From positions 4,700,905-4,764,904 of the forward strand of contig NC_033629.1 of the NCBI RefSeq assembly GCF_001540865.1: a stretch of DNA of 64,000 bases, in the 5' to 3' direction. The notes under the pieces were generated by a model. It made no database searches and was not told the DNA's origin. It saw nothing but the letters and a program-made list of their open reading frames with translations. Position 1 is the stretch's first letter. Each line of letters opens with the position of its first letter. Both the position numbers and the translations under genes were made by a program. Positions 34,194 through 47,100 of the stretch are shown here, one piece after another. The DNA is from Ananas comosus. Taxonomy: Eukaryota > Streptophyta > Magnoliopsida > Poales > Bromeliaceae.

Positions 34194-37100
34194 ATGAGCA
34201 GCGCGAATTCGACGGCCGCGAGCTCCCATGGCAACCTCGATGAGCAGATCTCGCAGCTCATGCAGTGCAAGCCTCTCTCCGAGCCAGAGGTTCTTCTTTT
34301 CCCGACGCTCCTTTTCTCCCTCTTCGCGATCTCCTTTCCATTTGAGTATTTTTGTGCGTTTTGTTTGGTTTTTGCTCCGATTCTCGCTGTTGGCGCTCGA
34401 ATCGAGGTGGGTTTCGGTGGATCGGGAGGGGTGCAAGCATTTCGTGGCGGAAAAGTTGGGGCTTTGTGGGCGATTTGCTAGGGTTAGGGTTTCTGCTTTG
34501 GTAAATAGTGGGGTGCCGGCGATCTTGGGGTTATTGCAAATGGTTAAGCATTAAGTGTGGTGGATCTGTTCTGTAATCTTCTCTCTTGGGCGGAAATGGT
34601 TCGTTTTGGCGTTATTGCCGTGGTTCTGTCGAAATATCGAGAGATCTGAGACTTTATTTGGCTCGTCAAGATAGGTTGTGAGATTCTGTAGTGTCAATGT
34701 GTCATTGTGGAGATTCGCTTGTTGCATTCAGTTAGCCGTTTGTATATGCCATTCTCGGTTATGTAAGATAAGATTCTGAGTTGAGCGGTCTTTGGACAGC
34801 ATGTTATTGTACTTCAGATACTGCAATTTTGTTGATTCGTTCATCAAGGGCCTGTATTTTCTTTCTGCCCACTTGTTTGAAGCCAATATGAAATATTAGA
34901 TCACAACGCTGACAAATGTGCTAATTCCAACTTATGAATTTTGGACGAAAGGTCCTTGCTCAAAAATTTGGAATAAAGCTTGTCAAGAGGCAAAAATCAA
35001 GCTTTTTGCATCCAATCACATAAGAAAATTTTCATGCTGAATAAGTTATTCAAGGATAACTAATTCCGAAATCCAAAAAGGGCCTTAGTGTTTTGTCTAG
35101 ATTTAGCGTGGACAATTGATGGCTGGACTCAACATATGTGCATGCGATTAAATGCGCCCATCCTTTAATATATCCCAAGCTCTTATAAAATTTAATTGGT
35201 GCCAAAAAAACATCGTTATGCTTTATTATCCTTAAGTGAAATAGATTTATTTGCAAAATTGGTTTTATAATGTCAATAGTGGAAATGCCTATGTTGTTTA
35301 TATAATGTTCTCTTAGACGTACTTTAATTATATGATTAGTCTATATGTAGGAAATTGCCTGTTGGCATCATGTAAGCCTAATGTAGGGAGTTGAATATCA
35401 CATACCATTAGCCATTTCTATGCACTATGAGCGGCTGCACATCTGTATCATGCTGGTTTTGTGTCAATTTTTGTTCCTTATATTTTACAGTTAAACAATA
35501 CGATACCTCACTATTTGTTGTTTATTTTTTTTGCTTTTTTTCATTGGATATTCTCTTTTGAAAATTCTTATTCCAAGTGTCAAATCGGTTGATCCCATAA
35601 GCTATACTTTAGTCAAATATGGCCCAGTAAATTTCAATATATAAACTTTCTAATTACTGTCAAAGCTTCACAGTTACTTCTTGCCTTGTCCATAGGTGGA
35701 CTATGCTGTCCTTATCCCAAATAATCATATTGCCATCTCACTGGTTTGTTAAATTCGCTGGAATCTTTACTGGTTTGTTAAATTCGCTGGAATCTTTAGT
35801 GACATGCAACTGCTGCAGCCATATTCTAGCTGCTGGTGTGCTTTTTGATGTTGATCTTCAGGTTTTGCATTGGTCCGCCACTTGGGAGGTGGTTGACTGT
35901 ATTAGGAGGAATTCTGCTTTGCAGGCTGAAATGTTACATGGTTCACATAAAATAGTGACCCATCTTCTTCCATAATTTTATTGACTTATTTTTTGCCTTT
36001 TTTGAGTGGAGATGTCAAATTTTCTGTAAAGGGAACTCAGAGTCTCTAGAAAATGTGGCACTTGGCTGAAGTTTCCTTTTGAACTTTTCAAAGGAGTCAT
36101 ATGGTGGCTTGGTGCCCAATTTTTTAGTGGATGCTACAGATTTCTGATCAAAGATTACTTAACTCCAGTTGGCATAATGACTTTTATTTTGGCTTTTTAT
36201 AGTTGGCTTCACATCATTGATTACATTATATGAATGTTGCGACTACTTAAATCTCTAGGATTTCATCATGTATCTTGTTCACTTTTATCAGATCAATTTT
36301 CATCTTCAGCAAATGGATTTCGTCATGTATCTTGTTCACCGTAAATTACTCGGCTGATGTTTGCGTGTCGCTTATGCAGGTTAGAGTGTTGTGTGAGAAG
36401 GCAAAAGAGATACTGATGGAAGAGAGCAATGTCCAAGTAAGGACTCTTCAGTATTCTTTTTTACTTTCTGCCAAGAAATGCAATCAATACAATCTTAATT
36501 GCATCACTGCCTCTGCTGTTCTCTTTATAGGTAGTTTTTGCTTTTATAAATAATGCACAAATATGACACTAGCCGCTGCATATAAAAGAGATTCAAGAAC
36601 AAGTGTATTTTAAGCTTCTAGTACTAAATTTGTGGTCTCTTCTCCTTTATTACTCCTTTTTCTTTTTTTTTGTGAAGAGGCGATTTCCTTTGACACCAGT
36701 AAACTATTATGTTTATCATCAAGATACCTCGTTATTTTGGGTGGAAAATATCATCTTGAAAATAGTGATTCCTCAAAGTTTTGGATTTAATTATGACTTG
36801 GCTATTCAAAATATATTTGTGTTCTTCTCAATGCTAACATCCTAGCCTAGGTTTTCATCACTTTGGGTGAAAAACTAATTGATGAGATTAAGATGGCTTG
36901 GACATGTTTGATGGTGACAGCGTGGTGCACCATGAAGGCATGAAAGGTGATTAATTCTAGATAAAGGTCCCTTGAGTGGTAGAGTGGACTGAAAGATATT
37001 TAAGAAGCGATAATGAAAGGTATGACAACATTTAATTCGATGGGGAGTCTTGTGCAAGAGAGTGTTAATGACGCATGAGGAGTAGAGGGTCCTTGTAATT

Positions 37101-39686
37101 AGAAGGTGCGGTCAACTTCATGGAAGAAGAAATTGAGAAACCATGAAATGCGAGGCTGATAGGTCAATCAATTAGGAATGTCGATTGGTCAGTTCACATG
37201 TTCGCTTCTCTTTTGCTGTAGGTTTCTCAGGTAAATTGGGCAGTTGGTTGGTGTTGAAAGTTAAAATTCCATAAATCTTGTGCGTGTATTTATATTTAAT
37301 TTCTCTGTAGGTTTGTTAGGTAAATTGGGCAGTTGGTTGGTGTTAAAAGTTAAAATTCCATAAATCTTGTATATATGTGTGTGTGTATATATATGTATAT
37401 ATAAGCTTTAATTTCTTCCAAGCTAGGGATTATCTTGATGGGTAAGAATTTGGTAATGCTGGCAGAACCTTTTAGAATGAATAATGGTGGATAAATAGTG
37501 GGAATGTTACTGATAAATTTGTATTGTAGTGAAGCAAAAGGAATAGTAGAAGAAAGAGTGTAGATAAGTACCGCTCAAAGCCTGGCCAAAAGAGCAGCTA
37601 AGATTTGTTTATTCCATTTAAAAAGGCCCCAAAATTGTGTCTTTTTGTATGTTTGGTTCTGTAAATAAATTTTTGAGGGAGAAACCATTTTATTGATTCC
37701 AGGGAAGACTGCTCTACTGTTTCCAGCTTTGGGCTGTCTAGAATGATGAAAATGAAAAATAGGAGTGCATTCTCCGATCGGAGAGCCTATTTCTGGATTT
37801 TTTTCCCTTTTCCTTTTCCTGTAAATTGAATAAGAATGCCCGGAAAGTACTTTTCCTTGGAAAATCTTTTCTTTGACGATTATATTTGACAATTTTATTT
37901 GGAACCAAACTGATATTTATGTTAACCAAATTAGCACTACATTGCACTGTGAGGCCTTAACTACTCATAAAGCTTAACAAATAGTTGTGCCGGCAAAGAC
38001 ATCTTAAAAGTTGTAGTTGGAAATTGAATGAAGATTGCAGTGAAGAAATGGAGCTTTTGATTTTAGAGCTGAAGAGGTTATTTCAGTTTTCTGCTAGCAG
38101 AACATCAGGCTTTTTGTGTGCCAAATGGCTGTCTGTTGCTTTTTAGAGTACAGCTCTTGCAAAAGTGATTTCATAAATGCACTTAATGTAGGAAATAGGC
38201 TGCAAAATACAAATTCATTTTGATTACTGGTTGTAGACTTGGATTGGCTCATGGCTTCTCTTTTGCTCCTCTGCAACCTTCCTATCTTGGAGGAGATAAT
38301 CCTCAACCGCTGCACTTTCAATATTCTTTGCTTTATGAGTCTCGTCTTTGAGATTTTGTTGGTTATGACAAGAGCGTTTGGCATTTGAATGAAGACTTAA
38401 GAGTTAAGACTGCTAAGTGGAAGGTTCCTAATCAAGTAGCAAATCACTGCTTCTTTTAAGTTTGGCTACCCTTGTATGGTCAAAAGTGTGGATATTCTTC
38501 CTATTCCGGTAGCCATTAACTACTAACATGTTATGTGAAACAAAATGGAAATAAATTTGTTTAGCTATTTGCTTGAAGACTTAATCTTCTCTACAAGAGA
38601 ATGCTGACACTTGTAAATATTTGCCTTCCAGTTTGGAAAGTAAACTTGGTTCTGGCTGTTTCCTGTAGATATAATCTTTTATTTGTGCCTAAAATTTCAC
38701 ATAAGAATTTTTTTTATTATGATAATATTAACGATAGCACTAATGTACTTTTAGTTTGTGTAAATAAGCAGTCATTTTCTTTTTATTGCAGCCTGTCAAA
38801 AGCCCTGTGACAATATGTGGTGATATTCATGGTCAATTTCATGATCTAGCAGAATTATTTCGAATCGGTGGGAAGGTTGGTTGTTTTTCTTTATCATATT
38901 TAGGTTTCTACTAAAGTTCTGAATAATATAATCGCATACATGCTAAGGTGCTAGCATAAGTTTGGTTCCCTTGTAACTTGCCATAGTTCCTTATAATTCA
39001 TGCTAACATGCTGTCCTTATTTTTGCTGTATGTTTGATGATATTTTACTTTGTTGGTAGTGTCCAGACACAAATTACCTATTCATGGGAGATTATGTAGA
39101 CCGTGGGTACTATTCAGTTGAAACTGTCACGGTAAGAAAGTGCTAAAAATCTGTTTACTCTGCTGTTTTATAAATAACATTTCAAGTTGATGGTTTCTTG
39201 AATTGATTGTTGAATATATTACATATATGCATGGTTCATGGATCTGAAGCTGAACTTCAATTCGTAGATGTTTTCACTAGAGCACTACCATATTATTTAT
39301 AGGTGAATTTTATGAGTTTTCACTGTGCACCATGGTTGATTTTTATTTTTTTTGCCCTTCTTTCTTTTTGACTACTTTTATGGTCATTGAAGCTAACAAA
39401 TTGCAGATGTAAAAAATCTGGACCACCTATTTTAATTAGCAATGAAGATGAACTTTTGGGTCTGCTGAACATTGTTAGATAATGCTCTCTGTTCTCAAGC
39501 GTACTGCAGGATGTTAATTAAATCCTGTGTCTGTATTACTAAAATCTTCTTGTTCTACACAAAGACAAAGTAGACTTGAACTTTTGGTTCTCTATACTGG
39601 GACAATGTGGAATTTCATTTAGCCCACAGCTCTTGCACCTCATAATGTCCCGGTAATACCATCTTTTTTCCTAGCTCTAATGCTGA

Positions 39687-39738
<52 letters not shown>

Positions 39739-42700
39739 AGAGCCATCTCCTTTGCCCCTTATCATGCTTTCATCCTTCTTTCCTAACAGCCACCCTCTTC
39801 ATCCTCACGAAACTCTATCGAATTCTCTCAGCAACCTTTCTGTTGGTTTCGAATTTGAAAGATAACTTTTTTTTTCTTTCAGTTAGCAAGTATGAAATTA
39901 CAAAATGGGCAGAGCTAGGAATAATGTATCCCAAATTTCACGAGTCCTTTATATGCTGTATGTGTATATATATCACCTTAGTTACGCCAATATCTAGAAT
40001 TTTTACATCAACTATTGAATTTAAAGATACATATTAAAAAAAGAAAAAAAATGAATCTGGAAATATGGATGTAAGATATGAAGTGAAATTGCCTTCCTGG
40101 AAATAATATATCTTAGTCTTTGTTGTGTTTTTGTATCTGTAATGTGTTATGTGTATGGAAACTGTGACTCACTATGTATCTTCATATTTGTTTTCGTTGC
40201 TCTTTTGACTACAGATTGGATGTTTTTAATGTTTCTTGCTTTGTTACTCTTCTTTGCTGGTCAACTGTTTGAACTAGTAGTGAATAATTGTTCAGGAGTT
40301 AGTCAAGTGGTATTTGTGACATCACATTCCATCTTGAGGATTTCAATTTGCTTTTCAATGAAAGAATTAAAAGAGAGGCTGAAGGGCTTTGGAATAACAC
40401 TTTTTTAGTCATATTGTGGCTTCAGCTGGGGTGAGATTAGTTTTTAAGACTTTCTGCTAACTAAACCAGTTTTTATTCAAGCTACTTGGGGGCACAGAGC
40501 ACCCAAACATTGATTATGATTTACTTGTCACTCAAACCAACATCAAGCAGATTTTTTGAACTGTTCGTTAAAGGGGACATTCTTTTTCACATTTGTTAGA
40601 TTAGTACATCTTTGTATCACTTGATAGAATCTTACCTGGCACTAATTTAGTCTGTTCAACCCAACAGCTTCTGGTGGCTTTGAAGGTCCGCTATCCTCAG
40701 CGAATTACGATTCTTAGAGGAAACCATGAGAGTCGTCAGGTAATAGGTTTCTTTTTTGGTAACTGCTTAAGATCCATATTTTTCAGTTTTTGCTGATCAT
40801 CGCTGTTATCAATGTGGTGAAGACCGAGGACAATGACCCTTCATAGTCCTCTAAATGCTGTCCATTTGTTTCTTATCTGTATTGCTTATCAGACAAATAG
40901 CTATTTGCCTGAATAGTTCTCCTTACAAATTTGCAGATCACTCAAGTTTATGGGTTTTATGATGAGTGCTTACGGAAGTGAGTTCTTTCTTTACATGTCA
41001 TTATCTGCACTTTCTCATCTGATTGTTTTCTTGAGTTGTTGGTACACTGACTGCTGAAATTGCTATAGTTCGTCCTTAAATATTTTGCTCCTTAGCTGAT
41101 CTTTATAATAACTCTATTGAAGAAAATGCAATTGAAATTATTAAGTACATGCCCATCTAACATGTTGTAGGTGTCTTATCTGTAAATTCAAGCAGAATTA
41201 TATTCGCATAATTAAATCTAGCATACCTAGTTTTTTCTGAAGTAAGAGATCATGTGTCAATGCCGGTTGATCAACCGGTCTCTATGTGTGTAGTTGTTGA
41301 TGGGATTTTGCGATTTATCTTCCTAAATTTTGTGAATACTTGATGGTGTAGGAATTTGTATAGATTTATCTATGGCGCATCCTCATCATTACTTAGGGCT
41401 TGTTTGGTATTGAGGGTTGCCAACACTATTTAGGCCAAAAAAGAATTGGGGCGAAAGCATGTCAAAACATGCCTCCATTTTCCTGTGGAACTGCAGGAAT
41501 CATATCATAACTGAACCAGTGCGATCTACGACACGTATTACCTCATGAATACAAAAAGGATATTTTCCTATTGCACTTCCTCATCGCATGTAATACATAC
41601 TCTTGGCAGTTTCAAATGGAGTCTTAGTTCATTTGCGCATGAAGATCTGCCTGGTTGTATATCATCTTAATGTTTTTGGAATACACGATGCACGCCAAGA
41701 GACACAAGACAGTTAAGAGTCATTGCATACGATGGTTTTAGGGATAAAGAATGAAAACTTTCAGCATTGACTTCTTATATCTGTGGTAACGCCACCAATG
41801 CCTTACAATTACTAGATAGTGATCTTAATGCTCTTGATTTACTGCTTGAGATTTTTTGAACTTCTCAATAGCTTTTGATGTTCAGAAAAACTATGCTTTG
41901 TGTGAACCTGTCTCCTGTAGTCTAACAAGTCATATTGACTGGATTAGGCAGTGTCACATCTTCATATCGGATAGAGCCCTTTGAGCCTAGATCAGGACAT
42001 AGATTCTTAGCTAGGTTGGCAAGGCTGCTAGGGAGTAGGTTCAAGGAGTCTATGAAGCGGAAGAGCTTCTTCTTCCCATGATAGACAACTAACTCGTAAA
42101 GACTATGGTTCCTCATCAATGGTTTTAGCCGGTTGGGAGATTCGAGATCAAGAAAGTTGTTATGATTTATGCAAGAGAAAACAAAAGAACTCATAGCTTT
42201 CTTAATTGTTTGCTGAATGCTTGTTGAGTTGCGTTGGAGGATCTATGCTTTCTAAGTTTCAATTACCAGGAAGAAGATAAAACTGCTCTGGATATTCAAT
42301 ATCTAAATATGAGAAAGTTATCTAGTGACCTGAGCTCGCAATAAATTTGTGAATGCATTTCTATGACATACCTTCATGATCATTTTTTTTTATCTACTTT
42401 GCCGTCTTGTTCTAAGCCCAACCACTTGGCTTCATATGTTGTCCACTACTACTATGACCACCCTTTAACCCTAGTTGCCAGTATTTTTGACGACATCCAA
42501 TTTGAGTTTACTGTCAAAAATTGAGCTTAAATTTTTGTTATACTTGTACGTCAAGAAATTAGCAGTGCATGCAGCGTAATTGTTGGTACATATAGTTATA
42601 ATGATAGGAGCGTGCGCCTTGTGATTATGTATATGACAACTAGCAAGTTGGGGGTGTAATGTGGGCTGTGGTTGGCTAGCAAGTTAGGGGTGCAATGTGG

Positions 42701-45700
42701 GCAGTGCCTGGCCGGCACGACCCACATTAGCTAGGCTGTGCCGGGCCTGAGGTGCCTAGCCTCCGCCCCGGCACGGCCCTTTGGCCCAGAAGCCCCGGCA
42801 CGGCCCTTTGGTCCAAAAGGCACAGGCCGGCCTCTTAAAGTATTTATTTTTTAATATTTTTTAAAAATTTAGTATAAAATTAAAAAATATAAACAATAAA
42901 TATTTTCATTTAAATTAATATTTTGATTTTGATTAAATCATTAAAAATTTATAAAAATAATTATAATATAGTAAATATTTAATTTTTTAAAAATGAAATG
43001 AGATCGGTTTTTGGTCCAATGGACCAAAGAATAAATTCTTTGGTCCATTGCTCCAAGACCACTCCTCCTAAGGTCTGCTAGGCAGACCTTGGGAGGAGAG
43101 CTCCTAGGGAGGAGGGCCAAGTCCCTCTCCCCAGGAGCTTAGACTCCAAGGCCCAAGGGCCTTGGGGTCCCGGGCTGGGCCGCCCGCCTCTTCTTGACTC
43201 GGCACGGCCCATGTCCGTTTCGAGCCATGCCGTGCAGGGTTGGGCCATCGGGCCCCAGAGGAGAGGCCTAGCAGGGCTCGAAAGCTCGAGCTGGGCTGGC
43301 CCGGCACGGGTGCTACAGTACTTGTGCCGTGCTGTAGACCGCCCCGAGGCCCGGGTGCTACAGTACTTGTGCCGTGCTGTAGACCGGCCCGAGGCCGCCC
43401 AGCCTGTTTTACATCCCTATAGCAAGTGTCAAGGGTGAACCACATTTTGCCATGTGAAGAGATTAATTCAAAAAGTAACTTATAAAGTACTTATCCTCTT
43501 TTTTCAAAGTCTTCATCGCAATATCCCAAATTATGCTGTATCTCTATTTGATGCGTTCCCAACACCCAAAAGTTTTGGTGCACTTTTCTCTTTTGGCTAT
43601 CCTGTTTAAACTGAAGGCTTCCACTTTGATAGTTTGAATTTGTTTGAACTAAACTAATGTTCCAAAATGTGGTATGTGGGCGCATATGCAGATGCATATG
43701 CGATCCAGTTATTAAAATATTAAAAAATATTTATAGATATTAAAAATATATGTAAATGCTTCCTAACAAAGCTAAATAAATTAAAGTAATAATTTAGAAT
43801 TCACAAATTAAAATAATTAATTCAAGTAAGACCTCACATGTACAGATGTACCACTAAACTAATAATTACAGTTCTCTGAATTATTAAATTGAGAAGTAAA
43901 CAGAATTTCAACGCAATGTTACAAAAAATATCAAACAAATAGTAATGTTCTAAAAAGTAGTATGCTAAACTTTTATGAAGAATAATAATTTTTCAATAAA
44001 CTATCATTTATGTCACATGACAGGCCAACCACTTAAAAGAAATTTTAATAACATCTAACAACTACAAAATTATTCACTAATATTTAAAAGCATAATATTA
44101 GATATATTAGGGCTAAATACCTACTAAAATAAGAAGAGCGATAGTTAGATTATATTTATATAAAGATAATTATATTTATATATATTATTGTTAACTAAAC
44201 TTGTACGAAAATAGATATGTATATGTCTAATCATTAACCAAACAATCTCATTCAATATTGCTTTTTAATACCACCTTAAAAAAAAAATGCCGCATGTGGC
44301 CGCCTACCCCATGTGCGGCTGTATATGCGATCGGACCACATACTGCATCGCATACAAGGCCACTTTTTGAAACATTGAACTAAACATGTTTGTTTCACTT
44401 CGAATTCTCAGACTTGCTTGGACGTGTCTCTGACTTGGTCTTTGAGATACGCTAATTGCTAGAGGGGATATATTGGTTGCTACTTCCTAGAAATTTGTTA
44501 ATGCCTTAATGGAGCAATTCTATTCTATTATTCTGACATTGCATTCTTTGGCTATGATATTAACTGAATATATTGTTTCTTGGTGACTTTTGGTGATATC
44601 TTCAAATGCATGATGTTGATGTTTCAATTTACGAACCAGATAAGTTGCATCATGCAGGGTGAAATACCAAGAATTATGTGATGTGGTTTAGCACTGTAGT
44701 TTGTCTCATATGACATGTAGGTTTTCCTTGTCAAATTGAAGATCATCTCTGGCACTCAGCATTTCAATGCGGTGCAGTAGGTGAATTTTGTGGGCTTGCA
44801 AATGACTATGATGCAATATGTATTGTTCTTTATTGTTGTTTTGGAAATTTCAAACGTGATTTCCCAACTTGTAACAAGCTGGCAGGCTTGCATGGTCGTG
44901 CTTGCCAATCTAAATTTGTTTTTTCTATATCAAGTTTACTAAGATTAATTTCCACTTCCTTTTGGCAGATATGGCAATGCAAATGTTTGGAAGATCTTTA
45001 CAGATCTTTTTGATTATTTTCCTCTGACGGCATTGGTTTGTATCTGTACATTTCCTTTTTTTCTTGTTGTTTAAATTATGTTTCAGATATGTTGAGTAAA
45101 ACTATTTGCTTGATATTACAACTTGTCTTATGAAATGGCCTGCGTCAGGTGCGCTAGATACATGTGCCGGGTAGATTTATTGCGATTATGGGATTTGAAC
45201 TATATTGATGCTCTTTAAAGAGATGCTGTCATAATTATCCTACCTAACAATATGCACAAATATTTTATAAGAAAGCTTGTTTGTTAAGCTATATATTGGT
45301 TCTTTGCATTAGTGCTACTTAAATTGCTTGTGATGGCTTCATACTTGATCAAAGTTTTTTTTATAACTGAGTTAGTTGAAATTACATCCTTGATTACAAC
45401 CATAATTTGACATTATAGACTATCATACTTGATTTTGGAGCAATATTGATGTCTACTATAATAATCTGTGTTTGTTCTTGTTACTATCTTCCATTAACTT
45501 GCCTTGCTGAGAATATATACACATTGAAGCTGACATTCTTGCTCACTTCTGAATTGCTTAATTCTATCCAGGTCGAGTCAGAAATATTTTGCTTGCACGG
45601 AGGTTTATCACCGTCAATTGAGACCCTTGATAACATACGCAACTTTGACCGTGTCCAAGAAGTTCCTCATGAAGGCCCCATGTGTGACCTTTTATGGTCT

Positions 45701-46323
45701 GACCCTGATGACCGATGTGGCTGGGGTATTTCTCCTCGTGGTGCTGGGTATACCTTCGGACAAGTATGACACTTTTTTATCCACCACGACCACTACCACT
45801 GTGGCAACCGACATTGTCACCACCTAGCTTGTTATTAAACTATTCTATTCTGATATGTTCAATTGGGTAATTTTAGGATATTTCGGAGCAGTTCAACCAT
45901 ACAAATAACCTTAAGTTGATAGCCAGAGCTCATCAGTTAGTGATGGAAGGGTACAACTGGGGACATGTAATTTTTCTTTCTCCGTTAAATTTTATATCTA
46001 CGTCAGGGGCTTCAATACTTCCTTTTGTTGATGCAAGTTTCATGATACAGGAGCAAAAGGTGGTGACCATATTTAGTGCACCTAATTATTGCTACCGATG
46101 TGGGAATATGGCCTCCATCTTAGAAGTTGACGATTGCAAGGGGCATACATTTATTCAGGTGAAGCATGAATTTTCATTTTAGTTTGTTATCTGATGTTTT
46201 GCTGCAATTTCAACAACAAAATTTTGTTTCGATGTTTTGCTCTCTTGTGGCTTGCAGTTCGAGCCTGCCCCAAGAAGAGGGGAGCCGGATGTAACTCGTA
46301 GAACGCCTGATTATTTCCTGTGA
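34194..46323 (+). CDS. PP2A: Serine/threonine protein phosphatase 2A catalytic subunit, 11 exons
   Basis: Coding exons: 34194-34289, 36380-36436, 38792-38875, 39060-39131, 40668-40739, 40937-40977, 44969-45035, 45572-45763, 45877-45966, 46051-46158 and 46258-46323. All introns are GT-AG, the frame is unbroken, and the product is 314 aa. It dephosphorylates Ser/Thr in the PP2A holoenzyme with A and B subunits, in cytosol and nucleus. Visible motifs are GDIHGQ (61-66), GDYVDRG (89-95), GNHES (121-125), HGG (172-174), RAH (244-246) and [11 protein letters not shown] (266-276). The metal ligands D62, H64, D90, N122, H172 and H246 are all present. The tail TPDYFL (309-314) keeps the Tyr and the methylated Leu used in holoenzyme control. 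The Ser/Ala-rich N-terminus followed by [18 protein letters not shown], and the 11-exon structure, place it with plant subfamily II (PP2A3/PP2A4). The ATG at 34194 is the only in-frame start with a family-like N-terminus. Confidence 0.97.
35736..35796. repeat. 30-bp tandem duplication in PP2A intron 1
   Basis: TGGTTTGTTAAATTCGCTGG followed by AATCTTTA occurs twice in a row. A second small duplication in the same intron is GGATTTCRTCATGTATCTTG (36259 and 36314). Both are intronic and have no coding meaning. Confidence 0.85.
37205..37400. repeat. About 95-bp tandem duplication in PP2A intron 2
   Basis: Two units contain TGTAGGTTT, AGGTAAATTGGGCAGTTGG and TTAAAATTCCATAAATCTTG. Their ends diverge into GTGT/TATA repeats. 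Confidence 0.8.
39690..39738. repeat. (CT)n(CA)n microsatellite in PP2A intron 4
   Basis: About 13 CT units run directly into 12 CA units. Confidence 0.95.
41905..42194 (-). pseudogene. Fragment resembling linear mitochondrial-plasmid DNA polymerase (family B)
   Basis: The minus strand is open for 90 codons and contains [47 protein letters not shown] and [11 protein letters not shown]. After a one-base shift, DLLDY follows. This order matches the exonuclease part of the protein-primed B-type polymerases carried by plant linear mitochondrial plasmids, whose fragments often sit in plant mitochondrial and nuclear DNA. F-D-SL-LLP-SL is the Exo II-like signature. It is a short piece without the polymerase palm, antisense within PP2A intron 6, and has no function here. 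The identity rests on recall of the family, not on a search. Confidence 0.6.
42685..43419. mobile_element. hAT-type MITE (735 bp) in PP2A intron 6
   Basis: TAGCAAGT stands immediately left (42677-42684) and right (43420-43427), a perfect 8-bp duplication. Ends are TAGGGGTGCAAT and, on the other strand, TAGGGATGTAAAAC. The subterminal parts are rich in CCGGCACGGCCC-type motifs and the core is AT-rich. A 45-base tandem repeat (GGGTGCTACAGTACTTGTGC with CGTGCTGTAGACCG) occurs twice at about 43309-43390. It is non-coding and lies wholly within the intron. Confidence 0.9.
43655..44376. mobile_element. Mutator-like MITE (about 722 bp) in PP2A intron 6
   Basis: GAACTAAAC flanks it on both sides (43646-43654 and 44377-44385), a 9-bp duplication. 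Inverted ends read AATGTTCCAAAATGTGG and AATGTTTCAAAAAGTGG, two mismatches in 17. Subterminal palindromes such as GCATATGC (left) and GCCGCATGTGGC-like text (right) flank an AT-rich core. A 9-bp duplication favours the Mutator superfamily. Non-coding. Confidence 0.8.
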
Positions 46324-47100
46324 AAGCACAGCTTATGGAGGAAGAGGTGTGCTCATTTGTCGCAGCAATTGTATGCTTAATTGAGCTTGTGATTGCAGAT
46401 ATTTCTGTGAGATCCTATCGGTCTGATTGACGACTATGGGATGATGCTTATGCTTGGTGGTTTGGTTGGGAATTTTTTTTTTTAATTTCATAATTTAGTA
46501 GGAATGATCGTCTATTTTTATACTTACGAACCTTGTGATTGTTTCCATTTCGAGTCAGAGGCGGTAGGACTGGTATGAATGAAGAATCAGCAGCAACATG
46601 TATCATCTCGGAGGGGATTGATTATTGGTTTTCCACCTTTCTGTTCTTTTTTTCCTTTCATCTTTCTTTCATCTTTTCTTTGTTCTTGTAGAGGGGAATT
46701 TCACAAATTGGGGTCTCTATTTGCAATTGTTAGTTTCTCACTCTACTTCAATATCACATTATCTTCCTGAACTAATGTGGCTAATTGTATGTACTGGGGT
46801 TATTTGAACTATTGTAGCTGTAAATGTTCTGTTGTTCCCTGTATGCATGATTCTTACCCTCTTTCATGGTGGGCATTCATAAATTTTGTTACTTTTCCAT
46901 ATTGCTGGCTTTACTTCCTACTGAAATTTTAGTTGCCGGGCTAATCAGGTTTTGGCCATATTATTTACATAACTTTGTCAAATGAAGTTGCACTTGCCTG
47001 TGCTGCAGATGCAGTACGGCATTTGTTTTTTTGCTTTTGCCGTTAAATCTCGTGGAAATGACCTTTTTCTGTTTAATGAAAATATTAAGAATGAGTTCTG
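46324..47100 (+). other. Probable PP2A 3' untranslated region and downstream flank
   Basis: The sequence after the stop is T-rich and has no repeats until about 47150, as expected for a 3' UTR. No single poly(A) signal is convincing; AATGAAAATA near 47078 is one candidate. Confidence 0.35.

Noticed and set aside
35050..38400. Several 60-105 codon frames within PP2A introns 1 and 2
   Set aside because: They lie in introns, overlap stops in other frames, and show no family resemblance.
41395..41500. AGGGCTTGTTTGGTATTGAGGG as a MITE left end in PP2A intron 6
   Set aside because: No matching inverted right end or target duplication was found nearby; at most a truncated relic.
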